This document shows, in pieces, positions 14,285 through 21,565 of a stretch of DNA of 29,965 nt. The notes beneath the pieces were generated by a model. It did not search any database. It had not been told where the DNA came from and worked only from the letters and a program-made list of their open reading frames with translations. The translations under genes and the position numbers were made by a program. This DNA is from an uncultured Eubacteriales bacterium (GTDB lineage Bacteria > Bacillota > Clostridia > Oscillospirales > Oscillospiraceae): the NCBI GenBank assembly GCA_900540635.1, contig UQGU01000027.1, forward strand, positions 1 to 29,965, read 5' to 3'. Numbering within the stretch: position 1 is the stretch's first letter; each line of letters begins with the position of its first letter.

Positions 14285-14479
14285 CGGCCCTTTCTATGCA
14301 AATATGCATAGTTATATGAATAATATACGCTGTATACGGAATGCTGAAATATGCAGATATACGGAAAATTATGAATAAAACATATAATTATGCAAATATG
14401 CAAGAAAAAAATGAATGAGATATACAAAACATACATAAGATACGCTGCAAAAAGAATTCCGATTTGTATGTTTTATCAA
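14285..14479. promoter_or_regulatory. AT-rich upstream region with repeated TATGCAAATATGCA motif
   Basis: About 200 bases without a gene, strongly AT-rich between GC-rich genes. TATGCAAATATGCA occurs at 14295-14308 and again at 14389-14402, with a weaker form (AATATGCAGATA) near 14349-14360; TATACGGAA occurs twice (near 14333 and 14358); and TATGAATAA occurs twice (near 14315 and 14370). Such clustered repeats before a promoter suggest binding sites for one regulator of the amino acid importer. Arginine-repressor-like boxes were considered but the half-site spacing does not fit well. Confidence 0.45.
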
Positions 14480-14508
14480 TTGAAATTGCATAATATTCGC
14501 GCTATAAT
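14480..14508 (+). promoter_or_regulatory. Promoter of the amino acid binding protein gene
   Basis: TTGAAA at 14480-14485, 17 bases, then TATAAT at 14503-14508. The spacer contains TTGCATAATATTCGC, related to the AT-rich motifs upstream, so a repressor could bind over the promoter. Confidence 0.8.
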
Positions 14509-14543
14509 ACAGCCATCAATCAACCCCCGGAGAAAAGGAGTCA

Positions 14544-15449
14544 ATGAAAATGAAAAAGACCGTTAGCTTTATCCTCGCCGCACTGATGCTGGCCGCTATG
14601 CTGGTTGGCTGCGGCAGCACCACCTCCACTTCCACCACCGCAGCCGCTGCCGACACCACCGCCGCAGAGGAAACCGCCGCAGCGGCCGAGATCAAGACCG
14701 TTACTCCCGGCGTCCTGACCGTCGCCACCTCTCCCGACTTCGCCCCCATGGAGTTCACCGACCCCACCAAGCAGGGCCAGGATATGTACGTCGGCTTCGA
14801 TGTGACTCTGGCAAAGTACATTGCCGAGAGCCTGGGCCTGGAGCTGCAGATCATGCCCATGAGCTTCGACGCCTGCCAGACCGCCGTTTACGCCGGGACC
14901 GTGGATATGACCATCTCCGGTTTCAGCTGGACCGAAGAGCGGACCCAGAACTACAACATCTCCAACTACTACCACGCCGGTGACAACGAAGACGAGCAGG
15001 TCCTGATCACCCTGGCCTCCAACGGCGACAAGTTCGCCACTGCCGACGGCCTGAAGGGCGCCAAGATCGGCGCACAGAACGCCTCTCTGCAGCAGTCCCT
15101 GGCCACCGAGCAGCTGCCCGACAGCGAGCTGACCCTCTTCACCGACCTGGGCACCGGCGTGCTGCAGCTGAAGAACGGCGACTTTGACTGCATCGCAGTG
15201 GCCAAGGGCAATGGCGAAGCCATCATCGCCAACAACCCCGACATTGCCATGTCCGGCTTCAAGTTCGCGGTTGACGAGAAGTACACCGGCAACGTGGTCC
15301 TGCTCCAGAAGGGCAACGATGCGCTGACCGAGGCTGTCAACGCCGCGCTGGCTTCCTCCAAGGACCAGTGGAACACCTGGTATGAAGAGGCCAAGGCCAT
15401 CTCCGGCATTGAGGTCTCCTACGACGACAACGGCAACGTTGCCAACTAA
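14544..15449 (+). CDS. Polar amino acid ABC transporter substrate-binding lipoprotein
   Basis: The product is a 301-residue lipoprotein. Seen: a signal peptide with lipobox LVGC (Cys23), a Thr/Ala-rich linker to about residue 48, then a family 3 solute-binding domain (GVLTVATSPDFAPMEFTD, YVGFDVTLAKYIAESLGLEL, GTVDMTISGFSWTEER). It should bind a polar amino acid (arginine, lysine, histidine, glutamine or similar) outside the membrane. AAAAGGAG precedes the ATG. It has its own promoter, and the cognate permease and ATPase follow from a second promoter 150 bases downstream. Confidence 0.92.
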   Translation: MKMKKTVSFILAALMLAAMLVGCGSTTSTSTTAAAADTTAAEETAAAAEIKTVTPGVLTVATSPDFAPMEFTDPTKQGQDMYVGFDVTLAKYIAESLGLELQIMPMSFDACQTAVYAGTVDMTISGFSWTEERTQNYNISNYYHAGDNEDEQVLITLASNGDKFATADGLKGAKIGAQNASLQQSLATEQLPDSELTLFTDLGTGVLQLKNGDFDCIAVAKGNGEAIIANNPDIAMSGFKFAVDEKYTGNVVLLQKGNDALTEAVNAALASSKDQWNTWYEEAKAISGIEVSYDDNGNVAN

Positions 15450-15467
15450 TTACGGAAACGAAAAACC

Positions 15468-15507
15468 GTTGCGAACCGGTGGCCAAAGCCACTGGTTCGC
15501 AACGGTA
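15468..15507. repeat. Long palindrome after the binding protein gene
   Basis: An almost perfect stem of about 18 base pairs runs from CCGTTGCGAACC to GGTTCGCAACGG with a CAAA loop. There is no U-run, so it is not a typical terminator; it may protect the 3' end of the binding-protein mRNA. GGTTCGCAA also follows the palindrome at 5-20. Confidence 0.6.
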
Positions 15508-15531
15508 TGTCCGGAAAGAATCCCATAAAAC

Positions 15532-15580
15532 GGATGCTTTCCTTTTGAACGCAGCGCCGCCGCGCTGAAAAGAGAAGCAT
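15532..15580. repeat. Second interrupted stem-loop before the permease promoter
   Basis: GATGCTT (15532-15538) pairs with AAGCATC (15574-15580), and an inner AGCGC/GCGCT pair closes on CGCC. With the palindrome at 15468 it makes the 200-base gap between binding protein and permease highly structured. No gene is seen there. Confidence 0.45.
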
Positions 15581-15600
15581 CCTGCGAGCACCCCCTGCTC

Positions 15601-15628
15601 TTGAAAAATGCACGAATGATGCTATAAT
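15601..15628 (+). promoter_or_regulatory. Promoter of the permease-ATPase-hydrolase operon
   Basis: TTGAAA at 15601-15606, 16 bases, then TATAAT at 15623-15628, 22 bases before the permease ATG. It allows the membrane components and the hydrolase to be expressed separately from the binding protein. Confidence 0.75.
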
Positions 15629-15650
15629 GATTTGAAAGGAATTTAGAAAG

Positions 15651-16373
15651 ATGGATTTTAGCCTGTTTCTGCCGAATATGGCAAAGATTTGGAGCCAGTA
15701 TTGGAAGCTCTTCCTGTTCACCGGCCTGAAAAACACCCTGATTCTGACCTTTATCTCCGTGGCCCTGGGCACCGTTCTGGGCACCCTGGTTGCCATGCTG
15801 AAGATGTCCAAGTCCAAGATCCTCCGCTTCGTCGCCTCCGTCTATGTAGAGGTCCTGCGGGGCACCCCCATTCTGCTGCAGCTGTATGTGTTCTATTTCG
15901 TGCTGCCCAACATCTTCAAATTCATGAAGCTCAGCCAGTTCATGTGGGTTTCCATCTCTCTGTGTATCAATTCCTCTGCCTATGTGTCCGAGGTCATCCG
16001 TTCCGGCATTCAGGCCGTGGACAAGGGCCAGACCGAGGCCGCCCGTTCTCTGGGCCTCAGCGAGGGCCAGACCATGGTGAAGATCATCCTGCCCCAGGCC
16101 GTGCGCAATATTCTGCCGGCGCTGGGCAATGAGTTCATCATGATGCTGAAGGAGACCTCTCTGGCCTCTACCTTCTTCCTGGGCGATATCATGACCTCTT
16201 ACCTGGTGGTCAAGGGCGTGTCCTATCTGACCCTGGAGCCTCTGACCATCGTTGCCATTATCTACCTGTGCGTGACCTATCCTCTGAGCAAGATCGTGGA
16301 CCGCTTCGGCAAGAAGATGGCGAATCCCAACAGCTACCGCAGCCACAAGGCGAAAAAGGAAGGAACTGTTTAA
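15651..16373 (+). CDS. Polar amino acid ABC transporter permease (HisM/GlnP type)
   Basis: The product is a 240-residue membrane protein with about five hydrophobic segments. Seen: a GLKNTLILTFISVALGTVLG N-terminal segment, YVEVLRGTPILLQLYVFYF, and the EAA-like loop AARSLGLSEGQTMVKIILPQA that contacts the ATPase. This is the His/Glu/Gln/Arg/opine family of inner-membrane subunits, which works as a homodimer when a single permease gene is present, as here. AAAGGA precedes the ATG. The ATPase gene begins two bases after its stop. Confidence 0.93.
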   Translation: MDFSLFLPNMAKIWSQYWKLFLFTGLKNTLILTFISVALGTVLGTLVAMLKMSKSKILRFVASVYVEVLRGTPILLQLYVFYFVLPNIFKFMKLSQFMWVSISLCINSSAYVSEVIRSGIQAVDKGQTEAARSLGLSEGQTMVKIILPQAVRNILPALGNEFIMMLKETSLASTFFLGDIMTSYLVVKGVSYLTLEPLTIVAIIYLCVTYPLSKIVDRFGKKMANPNSYRSHKAKKEGTV

Positions 16374-16375
16374 TT

Positions 16376-17158
16376 ATGGAAATGATCAAAACCGTTGATT
16401 TGCATAAGAGCTATGGCGAGCTGCACGTCCTCAAGGGCGTGAACCAGACCATTGAAAAGGGCGAGGTGGTCTCCATCATCGGCCCTTCCGGCGGCGGCAA
16501 GAGCACCTTTTTGCGGTGCCTGAACCTGCTGGAAAAGCCTGAGAGCGGCAAAATCTACTTCGAGGGCGACGAGATCACCGGCAACCTGACCAAGGAGGAA
16601 AAGCAGCTCATCAAGGAGGGAAAGCTCCCCAAGCCTGCCAAAGTGAACATCGATCTTCACCGGCAGAAGATGGGCATGGTGTTCCAGCACTTCAATGTGT
16701 TCCCCCACCTGACGGTGGCCCAGAATATCACCCTGGCCCCCAAGATGCTCAAGGGCAAGAGCGAGGCCGAGGCCAGCCAGATGGCAAAGGACCTGCTCTC
16801 CCGGGTCGGCCTGCTGGACAAGTACGATGAAATGCCCGGCAACCTCTCCGGCGGCCAGAAGCAGCGGCTTGCCATTGTCCGGGCGCTGGCTATGGAGCCG
16901 GACGTAATGCTCTTCGATGAGCCCACCTCCGCCCTTGACCCCGAGATGGTGGGCGAGGTGCTGGATGTCATCAAGGGCCTGGTGGATACGGGCATGACCA
17001 GCGTCATCGTTACCCACGAGATGCGCTTTGCCCGGGAGGTTTCCGATCGGGTGCTGTTTATGGCCGAGGGCAATATTTTGGAGCAGAGTGCCCCGGAGCA
17101 GATTTTCAACAATCCCACTCATCCCCGGCTCCAGGACTTCCTGAAGAAGGTGCTGTAA
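16376..17158 (+). CDS. Polar amino acid ABC transporter ATP-binding protein
   Basis: The product is a 260-residue ATPase that partners the preceding permease. Seen: Walker A GPSGGGKST at 36-44, Q-loop VFQHFNVFPHLTV from 103, signature LSGGQ at 157-161, Walker B LFDEP at 179-183 and switch histidine at 214. Between about residues 66 and 96 there is an insertion rich in charged residues (TKEEKQLIKEGKLPKPAKVN) that is longer than in enteric GlnQ or HisP. The ATG at 16376 follows AAGGAAGGA; an open frame upstream runs over the permease and is not used. The hydrolase gene begins one base after its stop. Confidence 0.94.
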   Translation: MEMIKTVDLHKSYGELHVLKGVNQTIEKGEVVSIIGPSGGGKSTFLRCLNLLEKPESGKIYFEGDEITGNLTKEEKQLIKEGKLPKPAKVNIDLHRQKMGMVFQHFNVFPHLTVAQNITLAPKMLKGKSEAEASQMAKDLLSRVGLLDKYDEMPGNLSGGQKQRLAIVRALAMEPDVMLFDEPTSALDPEMVGEVLDVIKGLVDTGMTSVIVTHEMRFAREVSDRVLFMAEGNILEQSAPEQIFNNPTHPRLQDFLKKVL

Positions 17159-17159
17159 T

Positions 17160-18590
17160 ATGAGCAAGCAGGAGCTTTATCAGACCGTTGAAGCGAAAAA
17201 AGAGGAAATTCTCACCCTCAGTGACAAGATATGGGAATATGCCGAGCTGTCCATGCTGGAAATCAAGTCCACTGCCGCCTATGTGGCCCTGCTGAAGCAG
17301 GAGGGCTTCCAGGTGGAAGAGAACCTCTGCGGTATTCCTACGGCCTTTTCCGGAACCTACGGCTCCGGCAGCCCGAAAATCGGCATTCTGGCGGAATATG
17401 ACGCCCTGTCCGGCCTGTCCCAGGCCCCCGGTGTGACCGAAAAGCAGCCCCTCTGCGAGGGCGGCAGCGGCCAGGGCTGCGGCCACAATCTGCTGGGCGC
17501 GGCCAGCCTCAGTGCGGCCATTGCCATCAAAGACCAAATCGCAGCCGGAAAGCTCCACGGTACGGTCGTCTTCTATGGCTGCCCCGGCGAGGAGGGCTGC
17601 GCCGGCAAGACCTTTATGGCCAGAGACGGTCTGTTCCAGGACCTGGATGCCGCCATCACCTGGCACCCCGGCTACACCAATGAGGTCACCACCGGCTCCA
17701 ATGCCGCCTGCCTGCAGATGGTCTATGAGTTCGCGGGCACCGCTGCCCACGCCGCAGGCAACCCCTGGGAGGGCCGTTCCGCCCTGGACGGCGCGGAGCT
17801 GATGAATATAGGCGTTCAGTTCCTGCGGGAGCATATGGAGCCCAAGAGCTCTATCCACTATTCCATCGCCGATGCCGGGGGCATTTCCCCCAATGTAGTG
17901 CAGCCCACGGCGAAGCTCATCTATATGGTCCGGGCGGAGACCGTCCGCAAGGCCAAGGCCCTGCTGGCCCGGGTCAATGACATCGCCAAGGGCGCGGCCC
18001 TCATGACCGGCACCACCGTCACCTGGCACCAGCTGGACGGCACAGCCGATACCCTGTCCAATACCGTCCTGGAGCAGCTGCTCTATGACAATCTGGTGGA
18101 AGCCCCTCTGCCGGAGTATACCCAGCAGGAGTGGGACTTCGCGGCCAAGCTTCGCGAGACCTACCCCCACGATGGCCTGCCCGGCCACAGCACGGAGACC
18201 AACCCCGTGCTCAAAAAGCAGATCATTCAGCTGTCCGACCATGGAAATAAGGCCATCAACGACTTTGTGGTGCCCTATTACCCTGCCTATTCCTATAGCC
18301 CCGGCTCTACGGATGTGGGCGACGTCAGCTGGCTGACCCCCACCGCCCAGTTCAATACGGCCACCTGGCCTTCCCAGGTCCCCGGCCACAGCTGGCAGGT
18401 GGTTGCCGCCGGCAAGACCGGCATGGCCCACAAGGGCCTGCTGTACGCCGCTAAAGTCCTGGCCGGTGCCGCCATGGACCTGATGGAAAAGCCGGAGCTG
18501 GTAAAAGCCGCCCGGCAGGAGTTCCGGGAAACCGCCGCCGCCGGTTACGATTGCCCCATCGGCCCGGAGGTCGTGCCCAGCGCACAGTGA
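17160..18590 (+). CDS. M20 family amidohydrolase, AbgB-like
   Basis: The product is a 476-residue cytosolic metallohydrolase. Seen: ILAEYDAL at about 76-83, CGHN at 107-110, the EE pair at 144-145 (CPGEEG), H169 (TWHPG), a dimerisation-type segment HAAGNPWEGRSALD at 197-210, and GHSTE/GSTDVGDVSW segments in the C-terminal part. This matches p-aminobenzoyl-glutamate hydrolase subunit B and related N-acyl amino acid or dipeptide amidohydrolases. It starts one base after the ATPase stop, so it belongs to the importer operon. The natural inference is that an amide-linked amino acid is imported and cleaved inside the cell. No abgA-like partner gene is present. Confidence 0.88.
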   Translation: MSKQELYQTVEAKKEEILTLSDKIWEYAELSMLEIKSTAAYVALLKQEGFQVEENLCGIPTAFSGTYGSGSPKIGILAEYDALSGLSQAPGVTEKQPLCEGGSGQGCGHNLLGAASLSAAIAIKDQIAAGKLHGTVVFYGCPGEEGCAGKTFMARDGLFQDLDAAITWHPGYTNEVTTGSNAACLQMVYEFAGTAAHAAGNPWEGRSALDGAELMNIGVQFLREHMEPKSSIHYSIADAGGISPNVVQPTAKLIYMVRAETVRKAKALLARVNDIAKGAALMTGTTVTWHQLDGTADTLSNTVLEQLLYDNLVEAPLPEYTQQEWDFAAKLRETYPHDGLPGHSTETNPVLKKQIIQLSDHGNKAINDFVVPYYPAYSYSPGSTDVGDVSWLTPTAQFNTATWPSQVPGHSWQVVAAGKTGMAHKGLLYAAKVLAGAAMDLMEKPELVKAARQEFRETAAAGYDCPIGPEVVPSAQ

Positions 18591-18605
18591 AAAATTTGAT
18601 AGAGA

Positions 18606-18638
18606 AGCCCGTCTGCACGATTTGCAGGCGGGCTTTTT
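18606..18638 (+). terminator. Terminator of the importer-hydrolase operon
   Basis: AGCCCGTCTGCA and TGCAGGCGGGCT form a 12-base-pair stem (one G-T pair) with a CGATT loop, followed by TTTTT. Confidence 0.85.
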
Positions 18639-18649
18639 GCGTGCCAACG

Positions 18650-18678
18650 TTGACAAGGTGGCAAGATTAGGATATAAT
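18650..18678 (+). promoter_or_regulatory. Consensus promoter of the type II toxin-antitoxin operon
   Basis: TTGACA at 18650-18655, 17 bases and TATAAT at 18673-18678 match the consensus exactly. Such strong promoters are usual for toxin-antitoxin operons that are repressed by their own protein complex. Confidence 0.85.
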
Positions 18679-18706
18679 ATGACTACCAAAACGAGGAGGT
18701 ATTTTC

Positions 18707-19003
18707 ATGAAACCGAACATTTCTATTCGCCCCTCCAAGGACATTCGCACGAACTATGCCCAGATTTCCGCCCTCACCCGGCAGAATCCCGTGGCCATCA
18801 CCGTCAACGGAAGGGAAGATACGGTGCTTCTCAGCCATGAGGATTTTCAGCACCAGCTGCGCTATATTGATGCTCTGGAAGCGAAGCTCCAGGTCTATTC
18901 CCACCTGGCCCAGGCCATGGACGATATCAAGCTCGGCAGGGTACAGAGCGCCGAGAATGCATTTGCGGATATCCTGGATGAATTGGAGAACTTGGACGTA
19001 TGA
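18707..19003 (+). CDS. Phd/YefM family antitoxin
   Basis: The product is a 98-residue protein. Seen: an N-terminal Phd/YefM fold (SIRPSKDIRTNYAQISALTR, then PVAITVNGREDTVLLSHEDF) that binds operator DNA, and a charged helical C-terminus that should wrap the toxin. A very strong ribosome binding site (GAGGAGG) precedes the ATG. The stop overlaps the toxin start (ATGA), the usual arrangement. It neutralises the toxin and represses the operon with it. Confidence 0.88.
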   Translation: MKPNISIRPSKDIRTNYAQISALTRQNPVAITVNGREDTVLLSHEDFQHQLRYIDALEAKLQVYSHLAQAMDDIKLGRVQSAENAFADILDELENLDV

Positions 19004-19323
19004 GCTGCAAAGTGATCTTTACGGACACGGCCAAGTCGGATCTACTGGATATTGCCCGCAGCCTTGCGGAGATTTCCAAGGATAAAGCTCTTGCCGTCCG
19101 TTTTGTCCGGGAGCTGCAGCAGGAGACAGCGCGCCTGGAGCAGTTCCCGGAATCCGGCGCCGTCCCCAGAGATCGTGTGCTGAAAAGCAGCGGCTATCGC
19201 TTCTTAGTTCATGGGGACTATTTGTTGTTCTATCTGTATGAAAAAGAGAAGAATGCCGTGTACGTCATGGCGGTGTTCAACGGAAAACGGGATTATATGC
19301 GGGTGATGCGGGAATTTCTGTAA
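19000..19323 (+). CDS. RelE/ParE superfamily toxin
   Basis: The product is a 107-residue protein. Seen: VIFTDTAKSDLLDIARSLAEISKDKALAV with the family's helical hairpin, RLEQFPESGAVPRD, YRFLVHGDYLLFYLYEKE and a final VFNGKRDYMRVM. These are hallmarks of RelE/ParE toxins. Whether it cuts ribosome-bound mRNA (RelE) or blocks gyrase (ParE) is not clear; the FPESG and GYRFLVHGDYLLFY segments are commoner in ParE-like proteins. It overlaps the antitoxin by four bases and is followed directly by a terminator. Confidence 0.88.
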   Translation: MSCKVIFTDTAKSDLLDIARSLAEISKDKALAVRFVRELQQETARLEQFPESGAVPRDRVLKSSGYRFLVHGDYLLFYLYEKEKNAVYVMAVFNGKRDYMRVMREFL

Positions 19324-19344
19324 GTGTCGTTCGACAGTATAAAA

Positions 19345-19377
19345 CGAGGACGCGGGTGTTCTGCGTCCTCGCTTTTT
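19345..19377 (+). terminator. Terminator of the toxin-antitoxin operon
   Basis: CGAGGACGC (19345-19353) pairs with GCGTCCTCG (19363-19371), followed by CTTTTTG. It also marks the right end of GC-rich DNA before the AT-rich restriction island. Confidence 0.85.
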
Positions 19378-19475
19378 GAATGGTTGGGGATTATAAAGCG
19401 TTAAACGTGTGCCATTGAGGATACAAAGAGTGAATTTTTCATTCGGACGCCCTGAAGTTGATTAGTGGTTGCGTC

Positions 19476-20012
19476 TTACAAAAAGATAGGGGCTCTGTCG
19501 TCTTCAATGGAATACTTTATAAAATCGAACTTTGCTTTGCTGTTCTTGTAATATTTCTCTGCTGCTGTGCAAAGAATGCAGCATAAGTGGGAGATATCAA
19601 TTTTCAATTCCCGATGTACTATGTGCTTATCCCTGCCAAAGGCGACCATGCTCAGATCACCGTTGGTATCATCTGCTCCGGTTATAACAAGCACGAATTT
19701 ATCAACCTTGCACCGAGATTCGTGAATTCTTGATTGCTCTACATTTGGTGTGCTTTGGTGAAGCAGGCAATTACGCAAACTATAAATAATTTCCTCGTTC
19801 AGATAGGGCATATCATATCCGTATGGAGAATCACATCTATCTGTAATAACATATTGGCTGCACCAGTTTTTATAGCGCACGCCGTTGTAATCCTCGTTGG
19901 GATATTCAGCTTTTCCACAGGTGTCAGGTAAAGTCAGCGCAAGTGCTAATGCTGACAAATACAGTTCATGGGACAAAGCCATACGAATCTCATGTACAAT
20001 TCGGTCTATCAA
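19476..20012 (-). CDS. HEPN-like protein in the restriction island, function unknown
   Basis: The product is a 178-residue soluble protein. Seen: an all-helical N-terminal half and the segment MPYLNEEIIYSLRNCLLHQS, which contains R80-X4-H85. An RX4-6H motif in a helical context is the mark of HEPN ribonucleases used in toxins and phage defence. The C-terminal half (FVLVITGADDTNGDLSMVAF) is likely beta-rich. The start is a TTG at 20012 because AGGAG lies 7 bases upstream; an ATG at 19982 is the alternative. It is the last of three accessory genes after hsdS. The upstream gap contains a degenerate copy of the hsdS tail. The HEPN call is by motif only. Confidence 0.65.
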   Translation of the reverse strand: MIDRIVHEIRMALSHELYLSALALALTLPDTCGKAEYPNEDYNGVRYKNWCSQYVITDRCDSPYGYDMPYLNEEIIYSLRNCLLHQSTPNVEQSRIHESRCKVDKFVLVITGADDTNGDLSMVAFGRDKHIVHRELKIDISHLCCILCTAAEKYYKNSKAKFDFIKYSIEDDRAPIFL

Positions 20013-20020
20013 GCAAATCT

Positions 20021-20049
20021 CCTCATTTCAGCCATTGACACAACAGCGA
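20021..20049 (-). repeat. hsdS-tail repeat, copy 3
   Basis: A 29-base near-copy (23 of 29 by eye) of the hsdS end at 21537-21565. Read on the minus strand it ends GCTGAAATGAGG, and it supplies the ribosome binding site of the HEPN-like gene. Its frame would read LLCQWLK then stop. Confidence 0.65.
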
Positions 20050-20073
20050 ACATTTTAGACAGTTTTTGTATGA

Positions 20074-20856
20074 TTAAAATTTTCTGTTTGCAATTTTCTT
20101 CAGTTTTCTGTAACCCTCACAACCTATAACTTGTATAGCATTGTACTTCTTCAATGCGTTTTCGAGAGTAATCCGAATTTGGACGGGAATGTAATGTGTA
20201 AGCGCATTTTGATTGATTACCGAATGAAGATTGGCTTTGCTCTGATTATAAGTATTCCAAAATGTATTTGGGTCTATATTCTGATTTGACGCAGTCATTC
20301 GTTTCATTAGATTCTCAAAAGCAGTTTTTTGCTCATCAGAAGCATCAGCTGGGAGACTTCCTTCTATTGTCTTGAGGAGAGTCGGTACATCCACAGGATT
20401 CTGCGCACACATTGCCAGTATCTGCAAAATGTAGTTCGTTTCGGACTGCATTAGCATCTGCTGTGTTAAGAACAGAGAATTCTTTTGCAGGTTCTTCATC
20501 AACTGTTGCTGCTCAAGAATTTCTGATGCACAATTATAGAATTCATCAAACATTCTGAAGCTGAATGAATCCATTTTTCTTACGAAGTAATGCTTGTGCT
20601 TGTCCCAATAATCTGATTTGAAAAGCATTTGAGACTCATAGAAAGCACCATCGTTTAATTTGCCTTCTGAAATATAAGATCCTACTTCTGCAATGCTTGT
20701 TTGCAGTTCTTCTACCTGCAAGACGATCAGCGATGCTGCTTCTGAAATCTTGCGGCGTTCTTGAACCCAATAAATGATAAACGCTGATGCACCTACGATA
20801 ACCAGCAATATATCAATCCAGTTTTTACTGACAAAATTAGCAATATTAGCCCACAT
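20074..20856 (-). CDS. Membrane-anchored protein of unknown function (restriction island)
   Basis: The product is a 260-residue protein. Seen: one transmembrane segment at about residues 13-31 (WIDILLVIVGASAFIIYWVQ), followed by positive residues (ERRK), which place the long C-terminal part in the cytoplasm. That part is helical and glutamine-rich (for example SEILEQQQLMKNLQKNSLFL) with likely coiled-coil stretches. No catalytic motif is evident. The ribosome binding site is modest: the hsdS-tail repeat just upstream gives GAGGCG about 13 bases before the ATG. It sits between another single-pass protein and the HEPN-like gene, and the three may act together. Confidence 0.75.
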   Translation of the reverse strand: MWANIANFVSKNWIDILLVIVGASAFIIYWVQERRKISEAASLIVLQVEELQTSIAEVGSYISEGKLNDGAFYESQMLFKSDYWDKHKHYFVRKMDSFSFRMFDEFYNCASEILEQQQLMKNLQKNSLFLTQQMLMQSETNYILQILAMCAQNPVDVPTLLKTIEGSLPADASDEQKTAFENLMKRMTASNQNIDPNTFWNTYNQSKANLHSVINQNALTHYIPVQIRITLENALKKYNAIQVIGCEGYRKLKKIANRKF

Positions 20857-20870
20857 ATTTTGTATATTCG

Positions 20871-20899
20871 CCTCATTTCAACCTTTCGCACAACGGCAA
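20871..20899 (-). repeat. hsdS-tail repeat, copy 2
   Basis: A 29-base near-copy (26 of 29 by eye) of 21537-21565. On the minus strand its frame reads KNKELLPLCERLK then stop, i.e. the C-terminus of an HsdS protein, though no hsdS gene precedes it. It lies in the 71-base gap between the two membrane protein genes. Confidence 0.75.
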
Positions 20900-20927
20900 G
20901 AGTTCTTTGTTTTTGAAAAAGATATGT

Positions 20928-21527
20928 TTATTCGGAATCTTCCTTCTTCGTGTTTTGGACACTTAGGATTTGCGTTATGCCTTTGAGCTCATCACCAATC
21001 CTTTTCACAGATTTAAGCAAATCTTCCTCATCGGTTGTTGATGAGAAAAATGTCATATAGTGCTCCAGATCTACAAATAGATCACTTTGATAGGTTTTGA
21101 CTTGTGATTCATATTCTATTGTTCCTGTTAGCGGTTTCATGTTTGGATTTCCACGAAGTTTATTGCTGCCGATATACAAGTCATAATGCTGTCCAGTGCC
21201 TATAATGCACTCTTTGCCTTTTATCCGTTCTAATTCTTTTTTCATTGACTCTTCCGGAAGACTGTCAATGAATTCCTGATCTAAATTGATTTTAACATGC
21301 TGGGCACTCAGGTTTCCACGGTTTACAAAACGGGCGATATACCATGTTCTTCTGCTATAGTGGAATTCAAGCTCGATAATAGGTCTGTTCGTTTCTGCAA
21401 ATTGCTTTTGCATCTCCCTCAACTGTTCTTTAGATGCATTGGCAGCCTTGATATTTGCCCAACAGATGAAAATGGTTGCTATAACATAAACCCCTGTGAT
21501 TATGACCATTACCCAATCTGCATTCAT
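20928..21527 (-). CDS. Membrane-anchored protein with beta-rich cytoplasmic domain, unknown function
   Basis: The product is a 199-residue protein. Seen: an N-terminal transmembrane segment (WVMVIITGVYVIATIFICWA, residues 5-24), a short coiled coil (ASKEQLREMQKQFAETNRP), then a likely beta-sandwich (PIIELEFHYSRRTWYIARFV, NRGNLSAQHVKINLD, KECIIGTGQHYDLYIGSNK). I recall similar hypothetical proteins beside mobile and restriction genes but cannot name a family. It starts 11 bases after the hsdS stop, and the hsdS end carries its ribosome binding site (TGAGG), so translation is probably coupled to hsdS. Confidence 0.75.
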   Translation of the reverse strand: MNADWVMVIITGVYVIATIFICWANIKAANASKEQLREMQKQFAETNRPIIELEFHYSRRTWYIARFVNRGNLSAQHVKINLDQEFIDSLPEESMKKELERIKGKECIIGTGQHYDLYIGSNKLRGNPNMKPLTGTIEYESQVKTYQSDLFVDLEHYMTFFSSTTDEEDLLKSVKRIGDELKGITQILSVQNTKKEDSE

Positions 21528-21536
21528 ATTTATTCA

Positions 21537-21565
21537 CCTCATTTCAACCGTTCACACAACGGCAG
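21537..21565 (-). repeat. hsdS-tail repeat, copy 1 (genuine hsdS end)
   Basis: The last codons of hsdS (LPLCERLK, stop) plus the following GG. Near-copies occur at 20871-20899 and 20021-20049, each just before an accessory gene. Confidence 0.75.

Noticed and set aside
14285..14510. Arginine repressor (ArgR) boxes upstream of the amino acid importer
   Set aside because: TGAATAA half-sites occur, but none pairs with a second half at the usual spacing; kept only as unassigned AT-rich repeats.
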